Under the pieces are notes generated by a model that saw only the letters and a list, made by a program, of their open reading frames with translations, made no database searches and was not told where the DNA came from. A stretch of 27,353 nucleotides of DNA from Deltaproteobacteria bacterium (GTDB taxonomy: Bacteria; Myxococcota; UBA796; SXON01), in the NCBI GenBank assembly GCA_947483545.1, contig CANKNP010000021.1, positions 1 through 27,353 on the forward strand. The letters run 5' to 3'. Below, piece by piece: positions 7,684 through 15,462 of this stretch; positions within the stretch are counted from its first letter, which is position 1; each line of letters begins with the position of its first letter. The position numbers and the translations under genes were made by a program.

Positions 7684-10600
7684 ATGTCCTTCTCGCCCAT
7701 CGCGGTCGTCGGCCTCGGTTGCATCATGCCCGGCGCCCTCGACGTCCCGACGTTCTGGCGGAACACGCTGCAAAAGCGTGATCTCATCACCGACATCCCA
7801 AAAACGCACTGGTTGATCGAGGACTACTACGACCCGAACCCGAAAGCCCCGGACAAGACCTACGCCCGCCGCGGGGCGTTCCTCCCGGACGTGCCGTTCG
7901 ACGCGATGGGGTTCGGGATCCCACCGAGCACGCTGCCAGCCACCGACACGAGCCAGTTGATCGCGCTCATCGTCGCGCAGATGGTGCTCGATGACGTGTC
8001 CCGGACCGGCGCGAAGACCCTCGATCTTTCTCGTACCTCCGTCATCTTGGGCGTGACCGGGGCGCAGGAGCTATTGTCCTCCCTCGTGTCCCGGCTCCAA
8101 CGCCCGGTCTGGGAGCGGTCCCTCCGCCTCTCCGGCTTGGAGGAGCGTCAGGTTCAGGAGGCATGTGATCGCATCGCCAGCCACTATGTGCCGTGGCAGG
8201 AGGCCAGTTTTCCCGGCCTGTTGGGAAACGTCGTCGCGGGCCGCATCGCCAATCGTCTCGACACCGGCGGAACCAACTGCATCACCGACGCCGCCTGCGC
8301 GAGCGCGCTCACCGCGGTCCAGACGGCGATCTACGAGCTGCAACTCGGACATTCGGACATGGCGATCACCGGGGGCTGCGACACCCTCAACGACATCTTC
8401 ATGTACATGTGCTTCTCCAAGACGCCTGCGCTCTCGCCCACGGGAGATTGCCGCCCGTTCTCAGACGAAGGCGATGGCACGCTGCTGGGTGAGGGGCTGG
8501 GCATGCTGGCGCTCAAGCGGCTGGAGGACGCCGAGCGGGACGGAGATCGGGTATACGCCGTGATCCGCGGGCTGGGATCAAGCTCCGACGGTCGCTCCAA
8601 GAGCGTCTACGCCCCGGTCAGCGAGGGGCAGGCCAAGGCCCTTCGTCGTTGCTACGAGCAGGCCGGCTACTCGCCAGCCTCTGTCGATCTCGTAGAGGGC
8701 CACGGCACCGGAACCAAGGCCGGGGATGCGGCAGAGCTGAAGGGCTTGAACCTCGTCTTCGAGGGCACCCGTCCGGACACCGCGTGGTGTGCGTTGGGCT
8801 CGATCAAGAGCCAGCTCGGCCACACCAAGGCGGCTGCCGGTGCGGCCGGTTTGATGAAGGTGGTCCTCGCTCTTCATCACAAGATCATCCCCCCGACCAT
8901 CAAGGTCAAGAAGCCGAACGGGCTGATCGACTGGTCCAAGAGCCCGTTTTACCTGGCGACGGAGCCCCGGCCTTGGATCACCGGGCGTGGTCACCCGCGG
9001 CGCGCTTCCGTGAGCAGCTTCGGGTTCGGCGGCACCAATTTTCACGTTGCGGTCGAGGAATATCTTGGGCCGGCGGCCAAGCCGGCTCGCATGGACCGTT
9101 GGGCAGCGGAGTTGCTGCCTTTCTGCGGCACTGGCGCCGCCGAGCTCGAGCAGGCGATGGGCGCAGCCCTGGCCAAGGTTCAGGACCTGGGCACGGACAC
9201 GGTCGCCGCCGACCGCCGGATGGCCGCTCTCGTGCGCGAACTACAGGATCGGGCAGACGCCGCGGGCCCAGGCGGGATGCGCCTGAGCGCGCTGGTTGTC
9301 GCGAACGACACAGGCTGGGACGTTGTGGCCAAGCTGGAGCGGGCGCTTGAGGTGCTGCGTACTGGTAAGTCGAGCGCGAAAGGGGGGATCTGGTTCCAGC
9401 CGGGCGCCGATGCAGGAAAGATCGCGTTCCTCTTTCCCGGCCAGGGGAGTCAGTATCTGGAGATGGGCAAGGGGCTCGCCATGGACGTGGGCACCGCTCG
9501 GGCGGTGTGGGACGAGGCGGATGCCTGCTTTGCGGAGGAGGATCGCCTTTCCTTCGTGGTGTTCCCGCGCCCTGCCTTCGAGGAGGGCGGACTCGTGGCG
9601 CAAGAGGCGAAGCTCGTTCGGACCGAGTGGGCGCAGCCCGCGATCGGGGTGACCAGCGTGGCTCTGTTGCGGACGCTCGCGCATCACGGCCTGCGGCCCG
9701 ACGCGACCGCCGGCCACAGCTACGGTGAACTCACCGCCTTGTATGCGGCAGGTGCGCTATCGTTCGCGGACTACGTGCGCGCGAGTCGCAAGCGCGGAGA
9801 GCTCATGGCGGAGGCCGCCAAGGTCCCGGGGGCGATGGCGGCGGTCATCGCCAAGCCGGGCGATGTTGCGGCGGAGCTCAAGAGCCTGACGAAAGGCGGG
9901 ATCGATGGGGTGGTGATCGCGAACTACAACAGCCCGGAGCAGACGGTGATCGCCGGCCCCACGACCGCGCTCGAGGCGGCAGTGAAACACCTGGATGCCG
10001 CTGGCTTCAAGGCCGTTCGGCTCTCCGTGGCCACGGCCTTCCACTCCCCAGTGGTCGCCCCTGCAGCGGCAGCGTACGCCGAATGGCTCGCCTCGGTGCC
10101 ATTCCAGGCCACAACCATCCCGGTGTACAGCAACGCGAGCGGGGCTGTGCACACAGCTGTCGGGCCGGCGCTAGGTGCGGCGCTGGGCGAGCACCTGCGG
10201 AGCCCTGTCCGGTTCGTCGAGCAGATCGAGGCGATGTACACCGCGGGCGTTCGGACCTTCGTGGAGGTTGGGCCCTCTGCGGTCCTCACCGGACTGGTGG
10301 GTCGTTGCCTGCGCGGGCGCGGCCATCACGCGGTCGCGACCGACGCGAAGTCCGCGGACGGGCGCATCTCCCTGCTCCAGACCCTTGGGCACCTCTGGGC
10401 GCTGGGCCTCCCCGTGCAATTCGCGCCGCTCTGGGCCGAGCGGGAGATCGCGGCGGTTCGCCCGGCCCCGAAGATGGCGGTGTTGATCAACGGATCCAAC
10501 CACGGAAAACCCTACCCCAGCGAAAAGATGATGCCGGTGCCTCCAAACCCGCCGAAGCCCGCCATTGCGCAGGCTCCCCCAGCTGGACCAGCGTCCCCCG

Positions 10601-13600
10601 GCTCGGTCCTCTCCTCCCCGGCCTCCCTTGCGTTTCCCGCGCAGGTTGCGCCTGTGTCGCCGGCCGCGTCCCCGAGTCGCTCGCCCGCCCCCGCGGCCTC
10701 TGCTGCAGTGCGGTCCCCTCCGATGCCGGCCACCCCCCCGTTGGCTCCTGCGCCACAACCGAATACGCGCGCGGCCGCCCCACCCCCCTCCGGGAGTCCG
10801 ATGACCCGCCCTGCCGATCCCTCCTGGCTTGCAGCCTTCCTCGACAGTCAGAAGCAGGCCGCCAACGTCCATGAGGGCTTCCAGCGTTCGATGACCGAGG
10901 CCCACCTCGCGTTCCTTCGCACGCACGAGGAGACCTCGAGGGCGATCGTGGACCTGGCCACCCGGGGTGCCGCACCCTCCGCCGCGCGCTCCTCCGACCG
11001 CGTTGGCCTCGTGGCTCAGGCGCCGCGATGGGAGCCGTCGCCCACACCTCCCGAGCTTCGCCGCTCGGAGCCCACCTCCCCGCCCATGATCGCCATGCCA
11101 GTGCCCTCGGCGCGGCTGGAGGTCACCGAGCCAGCGCCGCGGCTGCCGCGCGCCGAACCCCAAGCGGTTCGCGCCGCCCCGGTCCTGGATTTGACCGCGC
11201 TCATGCTCGGCGTCGTGTCCGAAAAGACAGGCTACCCGGTGGAGATGCTCAACCTGGGCATGGACTTGGAAGCGGATCTGGGCGTGGACAGCATCAAGCG
11301 GGTGGAGATCCTCTCTGCGATGCGTGAGCGCCAGCCAGGGCTGCCTGAGGTAGATGCGGAGACCATGGGGGCGCTGAAGACCCTCGGGCAGGTGGTGGCT
11401 GCGCTTGGCACCGCTGTCCCGCTCGCAGTCGCCCCGGCGACCGCTGCCCCGACGGGCGGCGTTGATCTCACGGCCCTGCTCCTCGCCGTTGTGGCGGAGA
11501 AGACTGGCTATCCGGCAGAGATGCTGAACCTTGGCATGGACCTGGAGGCGGATCTGGGGGTGGACAGCATCAAGCGCGTGGAGATCCTCTCGGCCATGCG
11601 CGAGCGCCAACCCGGGCTGCCGGAGGTGGACGCCGAGACGATGGGCGCGCTGAAGACGCTCGGGCAGGTCGTTGGCGCCCTGGGACAGGCCACGCCGCCG
11701 CTCGCGGTCGGGGCGCCGGCACCGAAGGCCGTCGGCGTGGACCTCACCGCCCTGCTGCTTGCCGTAGTGGCCGAAAAGACCGGGTATCCTGCGTCGATGC
11801 TCAACCTCGGCATGGACCTGGAGGCGGATCTCGGCGTGGACAGCATCAAGCGGGTGGAGATCCTCTCCGCGATGCGCGAGCGCCAGCCTGGGCTGCCGGA
11901 GGTGGACGCGGAGACCATGGGCGCGTTGAAGACGCTCGGCCAGGTGGTCGCGTCGTTGGGGCAAACCGCCTCAGTGCAACCGCCTGCCGAACGCCCGGCA
12001 CCCGCTGTGGACCTGACAGCCCTGCTGCTCGCCGTGGTCGCTGAAAAGACCGGCTATCCAGCGGAAATGCTCAACCTTGCGATGGATCTGGAGGCGGATC
12101 TCGGCGTTGACAGCATCAAGCGCGTGGAGATCCTGTCGTCGATGCGCGAGCGTGAGCCTGGGCTGCCGGAGGTGGACGCCGAGACCATGGGCGCCCTGAA
12201 GACGCTCGCCCAGGTGGTCGCCGCCCTCGGAGAGGTCGGGCGGACAGCCCCGGTCGTCGCGGCCAGCGCCCCGCCAATCCATGACGCGGTCGGTCGCTAT
12301 GAGCTGCAGCTTGTGCCGGCGCCTGGGGCCGCGAGGAGCCTCGGCGCATGCGTGCTGGTCGGGGGGGGCGAGACCGCCACCCGCCTTCAAGAGAAGCTGC
12401 GCGCAGGAGGCGTCGATGCGGTGATCGGCGAGCCGGACGGATCTCGGCTTGTGGTGTTCCTCGCCGCGTTGGAGGCTGAAGCGTCGGGGCCGACGAACTA
12501 CGAGCGGGCCCGGCGGGTGCATCTCGCCGCGTTTGACGCTGCGAAGCGGGCGCGTCTTGACGGAGCAGGTGGCTTCGTGACCGTCACGGCGCTGGGAGGC
12601 GATCTCGGCTGCGAGGGCACCGTGCCCGCGAATGCCCTCCTTGGCGGGCTCGCTGGCCTGGCGAAGACGGTCTCGCTGGAGCATCCGGCAGCGTTTGTCC
12701 GCCACGTCGATTTGGCGCTGGCGTCTGCAGAGACCCACGCGACGTGGCTCGCCGAGGAGCTGCTCCTGGACGGCCCCACCGAGGTCGGGGTCTCCGCGGT
12801 CGGCCGAAGGACGTCCGGCTCCTGGCAGGCGCCTGAGGCGCCTGACCATGCCAAGCCCTCCTTGGACAGCCGCGATGTGATCGTCATCTCAGGGGGCGCT
12901 CGGGGCGTGACCGCGGCGTGCGCGATCGCCCTCGCCTCGCGATGCAGCCCCCGCCTCGTCCTGCTGGGGCGGTCGCGCATCGACGAGGCGGAGGCCCTCG
13001 AGGTCGCAGCCGCGTCGGACGAGGCCGGGATCAAGCGGGCGTTGTTTGGCCTGGACAAGTCGCTGACGCCCGCCGTGGCGGGCAGGCGAGCCGGGGCTAT
13101 CCTGGCGGCGCGAGAGGCCCGTGGCAACCTGGATCGGATGCGCGCTGCGGGCTCGCAGGTCCGTTATGTCGCCGTCGATGTTCAGGACAAGGCCACGTTG
13201 TCGGCCGCCCTGGACGGCGTGCGCGAGGAGTGGGGCCCGATCACGGGGTTGGTTCACGGTGCTGGTGTGATCGCCGACAAGCGGATGTTGGAGAAGACAC
13301 GCGCGCAGTTTGAGATGGTGTACGACACCAAGGTGGGGGGCGCGGAAGCGCTGCTCGCCGCGACCAGCCGTGATCCCTTGAAGATCCTGTGCTTCTTCAG
13401 CTCGGTGGCTGGCCGTGCTGGCAACATCGGCCAGTGCGACTATGCGCTCGCCAACGAAGCGCTCAACAAGCTGGCCACGGCCGAGCAGCGTCGTCGGCCA
13501 GGCGTTGTGGTCAAGTCGATGGGCTGGGGACCCTGGGATGGGGGCATGGTGACGCCGGCGCTGAAGCGGCAATTCGAGGCGCTCGGGATCCCGTGCATCC

Positions 13601-14526
13601 CGATCGAGCGTGGCGCGGCCATGTTCGTCGGGGAGTTGACCGGGACGAGCGACGCGGTCGAGATCGTGGTCGGCGGGGCCCCCGGGCCGCTCAGCGCGCC
13701 CCCCCCGGGCCGAACCACGGTGACTCGAAACGTCACCGCGGCAACGCACGCCTACCTCCGCGATCACACCGTCGACGATCGGCCCGTGCTGCCCGTCGTG
13801 ATGGCGCTGGAGTGGTTCGTTCAGCGTGCGGGCGAGCTTCGTCCCGGCATGGCCGTGACCGTGCAGGACGTCAAGGTGCTGAAAGGCGTCGTTCTGGAGC
13901 ACTTCGACAACGGCGGGGACCGGTTCGAGGTCGTCGCGATCGAGGCCGGGCCGGATCGCTGGAACATGGAGCTGCGCTCAGCCCGGGCGGTTCACTACCG
14001 CGCAGCTGTGTCCGTGCAGGCCCCCGGCGCTCAACCCGGCGCACCCGCCCGGCTGGCCCACGACCGCTTCCCCCACACCGTCGCGGACGTGTACGCCCAG
14101 ATGCTGTTCCACGGCCCCGACTTCCACGTGATCCGCTCGATCGGCGGCATGTCAAAGGGGGGCATGGAAGCTGAGCTGGACGGCGTCGTGGACGCCGCGA
14201 ACTGGCCTTGCGAAGGCTGGTCCACGGACGTCGCCGCGCTCGACGGCGGCCTGCAGCTCGTTGTGCTGTGGACGCAGCTGGTCACCAAAAAGGCGGCGCT
14301 CCCCACGGGGATCGGGAGCTTCCGGACCTTCGGACCGCCAACGGGCGGGACGCTCTCCGCGGTGCTCTCCGCCAGGAAGACCGGCGCCCAAAACACCGTC
14401 ACCGACGTTTCCTTGATGGATGCGAGCGGGCGCGTGGTTGCCGAGCTTTCGGGCGTCGAGGCCCACGCGCTGCCGGGAGGCAGCTACCCCGTGATCGCCA
14501 GCCGCAGCGCGGCCCAAGCCAAATAG
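7684..14526 (+). CDS. PfaA-like iterative polyketide/PUFA synthase, KS-AT-4xACP-KR-DH
   Basis: This 2280-aa type I synthase has the domain order of PfaA, the core subunit of secondary-lipid (PUFA) synthases. The ketosynthase, about residues 1-460, has Cys205 (DAACAS), His340 (EGHGTGT), His380 (LGHTKAAAG) and the PfaA-like block FSKTPALSPTG. The acyltransferase, about 580-900, has FPGQGSQ, Ser679 (GHSYGE) and His787 (TAFHSP). A Pro/Ala-rich linker follows at about 938-1165. Four tandem ACPs carry phosphopantetheine serines at 1203, 1295, 1387 and 1477, each in LGVDSIKRVEIL. The ketoreductase, about 1640-1990, has SGGARGVTAA, Ser1906/1907 and Tyr1920 (YALANEALNKLA). The C-terminal dehydratase has His2028 (DHTVDDRPVLP, Asp in place of the usual Gly) and Asp2187 (DGGLQ). 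All catalytic residues look intact. The ATG at 7684 fits the KS start (MSFSPIAVVGLG) and has GGAG about 8 nt upstream; the frame is open much further upstream but is antisense to rel there. There is no ER, TE or PPTase domain, and no pfaB, pfaC or pfaD is visible nearby. An enediyne- or HglE-type polyene synthase is an alternative, but four ACPs and no C-terminal PPTase favour PfaA. Confidence 0.93.
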   Translation: MSFSPIAVVGLGCIMPGALDVPTFWRNTLQKRDLITDIPKTHWLIEDYYDPNPKAPDKTYARRGAFLPDVPFDAMGFGIPPSTLPATDTSQLIALIVAQMVLDDVSRTGAKTLDLSRTSVILGVTGAQELLSSLVSRLQRPVWERSLRLSGLEERQVQEACDRIASHYVPWQEASFPGLLGNVVAGRIANRLDTGGTNCITDAACASALTAVQTAIYELQLGHSDMAITGGCDTLNDIFMYMCFSKTPALSPTGDCRPFSDEGDGTLLGEGLGMLALKRLEDAERDGDRVYAVIRGLGSSSDGRSKSVYAPVSEGQAKALRRCYEQAGYSPASVDLVEGHGTGTKAGDAAELKGLNLVFEGTRPDTAWCALGSIKSQLGHTKAAAGAAGLMKVVLALHHKIIPPTIKVKKPNGLIDWSKSPFYLATEPRPWITGRGHPRRASVSSFGFGGTNFHVAVEEYLGPAAKPARMDRWAAELLPFCGTGAAELEQAMGAALAKVQDLGTDTVAADRRMAALVRELQDRADAAGPGGMRLSALVVANDTGWDVVAKLERALEVLRTGKSSAKGGIWFQPGADAGKIAFLFPGQGSQYLEMGKGLAMDVGTARAVWDEADACFAEEDRLSFVVFPRPAFEEGGLVAQEAKLVRTEWAQPAIGVTSVALLRTLAHHGLRPDATAGHSYGELTALYAAGALSFADYVRASRKRGELMAEAAKVPGAMAAVIAKPGDVAAELKSLTKGGIDGVVIANYNSPEQTVIAGPTTALEAAVKHLDAAGFKAVRLSVATAFHSPVVAPAAAAYAEWLASVPFQATTIPVYSNASGAVHTAVGPALGAALGEHLRSPVRFVEQIEAMYTAGVRTFVEVGPSAVLTGLVGRCLRGRGHHAVATDAKSADGRISLLQTLGHLWALGLPVQFAPLWAEREIAAVRPAPKMAVLINGSNHGKPYPSEKMMPVPPNPPKPAIAQAPPAGPASPGSVLSSPASLAFPAQVAPVSPAASPSRSPAPAASAAVRSPPMPATPPLAPAPQPNTRAAAPPPSGSPMTRPADPSWLAAFLDSQKQAANVHEGFQRSMTEAHLAFLRTHEETSRAIVDLATRGAAPSAARSSDRVGLVAQAPRWEPSPTPPELRRSEPTSPPMIAMPVPSARLEVTEPAPRLPRAEPQAVRAAPVLDLTALMLGVVSEKTGYPVEMLNLGMDLEADLGVDSIKRVEILSAMRERQPGLPEVDAETMGALKTLGQVVAALGTAVPLAVAPATAAPTGGVDLTALLLAVVAEKTGYPAEMLNLGMDLEADLGVDSIKRVEILSAMRERQPGLPEVDAETMGALKTLGQVVGALGQATPPLAVGAPAPKAVGVDLTALLLAVVAEKTGYPASMLNLGMDLEADLGVDSIKRVEILSAMRERQPGLPEVDAETMGALKTLGQVVASLGQTASVQPPAERPAPAVDLTALLLAVVAEKTGYPAEMLNLAMDLEADLGVDSIKRVEILSSMREREPGLPEVDAETMGALKTLAQVVAALGEVGRTAPVVAASAPPIHDAVGRYELQLVPAPGAARSLGACVLVGGGETATRLQEKLRAGGVDAVIGEPDGSRLVVFLAALEAEASGPTNYERARRVHLAAFDAAKRARLDGAGGFVTVTALGGDLGCEGTVPANALLGGLAGLAKTVSLEHPAAFVRHVDLALASAETHATWLAEELLLDGPTEVGVSAVGRRTSGSWQAPEAPDHAKPSLDSRDVIVISGGARGVTAACAIALASRCSPRLVLLGRSRIDEAEALEVAAASDEAGIKRALFGLDKSLTPAVAGRRAGAILAAREARGNLDRMRAAGSQVRYVAVDVQDKATLSAALDGVREEWGPITGLVHGAGVIADKRMLEKTRAQFEMVYDTKVGGAEALLAATSRDPLKILCFFSSVAGRAGNIGQCDYALANEALNKLATAEQRRRPGVVVKSMGWGPWDGGMVTPALKRQFEALGIPCIPIERGAAMFVGELTGTSDAVEIVVGGAPGPLSAPPPGRTTVTRNVTAATHAYLRDHTVDDRPVLPVVMALEWFVQRAGELRPGMAVTVQDVKVLKGVVLEHFDNGGDRFEVVAIEAGPDRWNMELRSARAVHYRAAVSVQAPGAQPGAPARLAHDRFPHTVADVYAQMLFHGPDFHVIRSIGGMSKGGMEAELDGVVDAANWPCEGWSTDVAALDGGLQLVVLWTQLVTKKAALPTGIGSFRTFGPPTGGTLSAVLSARKTGAQNTVTDVSLMDASGRVVAELSGVEAHALPGGSYPVIASRSAAQAK
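11185..12231 (+). repeat. Tandem array of four near-identical acyl carrier protein modules
   Basis: Four ACP units lie at about 11185-11409, 11458-11685, 11737-11958 and 12007-12231. Their active serines are 92, 92 and 90 residues apart. The core from the ExxEMLNL region through LGVDSIKRVEIL to the GALKTL block is almost invariant in protein. Unit 3 has ASML and unit 4 has LAMDLE and REREPG. The linkers between units differ in sequence. Tandem ACPs are a hallmark of PUFA synthases, where copy number affects yield. Confidence 0.92.
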
Positions 14527-14547
14527 CCGCCAACACTGGCCGATAAT

Positions 14548-14574
14548 CCCGGCGCGCGCCCTCGCGCGGCGGGG
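14548..14574. other. GC-rich stem-loop between PKS and downstream gene
   Basis: CGCGCG at 14553-14558 and CGCGCG at 14563-14568 can pair around a CCCT loop. After one mismatch, the outer CCCG and the CGGGG side extend the stem. There is no T tract, so this is either an imperfect terminator that attenuates read-through after the PKS or an mRNA-stability element. It lies within the 93-nt gap between the two genes. Confidence 0.35.
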
Positions 14575-14605
14575 GAATCGGCGATGCGATACGTAGCCCG
14601 GCCAG

Positions 14606-14612
14606 AAAGGAG
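14606..14612 (+). promoter_or_regulatory. Strong ribosome binding site fixing the downstream start
   Basis: AAAGGAG lies 7 nt upstream of the ATG at 14620. It decides in favour of that ATG over the in-frame ATG at 14584, which has no such site. Confidence 0.75.
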
Positions 14613-14619
14613 CCTCCGC

Positions 14620-15462
14620 ATGTCCGTGCAGACCATCGAATCCAACCTCGCATCGTTCTCCGAGAACGACGCCTCAGTCAAGCTTGTCTGGGCCGTCTTC
14701 TCGGTCATCCCGGGTGCGCCCGCGCTGTCGTTCTACCGGTCCATCCCGGAAGCGCAGATGTTGCTCTACCCGGAGCTCACGCCCGACGGCCTCGCCCGGG
14801 CCATGATCCATGCGCATGAACCGGGGACGATTCGCTCCCTCGAAGTTGCCGACTTCGTGGATAAGGGGGACATCGGGATCGCCGCGCTCGGCGGCGCTGC
14901 CGCGATGTTCCAGCTCTTTTTCGGTGACAAGAAGAAGGCGCTCGACACCGACCCGCAGCAAGGCGCGGACGCTGCGCTGAAGGCTCTGGCGATGGCCTAC
15001 CTCATCCACCAGCTCATCCCCGGCAGCATCGGCGAGAAGGTAGCGACCCTTCGGGCAACGCAAGCGGGCGAGGCCCTGCTCACCTGGTACGCCGCGGTCG
15101 AGATCGCGCTCCCGTTCGCCGACGACGCGGTGCTCAAGGGCGGGTCCATCGTGGGCACGCTGATTGAGAAGTACGGCAGTGGTCATTTGGCGAAGTTGGA
15201 CATGATCGGGGGCGCGGGCGCAGGCGGCAACGCCCAAGCAATGCTCGGCGCGCTCTCCGGACCGTTGGACAACGTCGTCGTCAACGTCGCGAACTACACC
15301 GTTCAAATCGCCAACACGGCCAAAGCGTACCTCCCCACGGCGATCGCGACCGCCGGTACCGTCGCGGGGGCTGTCGCCACCGCCGCGGATGCGCTGCCGG
15401 TGTACCGCCTGCTCATCGCCCGCCTCGCCGCCGAGGTCTGTCTGGCGCGGGGCGCGGCATGA
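14620..15462 (+). CDS. Unrecognised protein, paralogue A of a tandem pair behind the PfaA-like synthase
   Basis: I do not recognise this 280-aa family. The ATG at 14620 is supported by AAAGGAG 7 nt upstream. The protein is rich in Ala and Gly, with several moderately hydrophobic helices (for example IAALGGAAAMFQLFF near 86-100 and the TAIATAGTVAGAVATAADAL stretch near 240-258) but no clear signal peptide. It is a paralogue of the next protein: both share FVDKGD/FLDKGD-GIA (about 79-87), DPQQ-AD-A-LKA (111-122), PGS (134-136), AG-ALL-WY-A (149-158), LPFAD (164-168) and a C-terminal AEVC block (271-274). It follows the synthase on the same strand after 93 nt and overlaps the next start as ATGA at 15459-15462. 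The gene position suggests a role with the synthase product, but this is inference only. Confidence 0.8.
   Translation: MSVQTIESNLASFSENDASVKLVWAVFSVIPGAPALSFYRSIPEAQMLLYPELTPDGLARAMIHAHEPGTIRSLEVADFVDKGDIGIAALGGAAAMFQLFFGDKKKALDTDPQQGADAALKALAMAYLIHQLIPGSIGEKVATLRATQAGEALLTWYAAVEIALPFADDAVLKGGSIVGTLIEKYGSGHLAKLDMIGGAGAGGNAQAMLGALSGPLDNVVVNVANYTVQIANTAKAYLPTAIATAGTVAGAVATAADALPVYRLLIARLAAEVCLARGAA

Noticed and set aside
10171..11964. Minus-strand open frame of 597 aa across the PKS linker and ACPs
   Set aside because: It is antisense to the ACP repeats, and its repeated sequence simply mirrors them; the sense strand has clear ACP motifs.
7684..14526. Enediyne-type PKS (PKSE)
   Set aside because: The KS block FSKTPALSP and the KS-AT-ACP-KR-DH order are shared with PKSE, but four ACPs and the absence of a C-terminal PPTase domain fit PfaA better.
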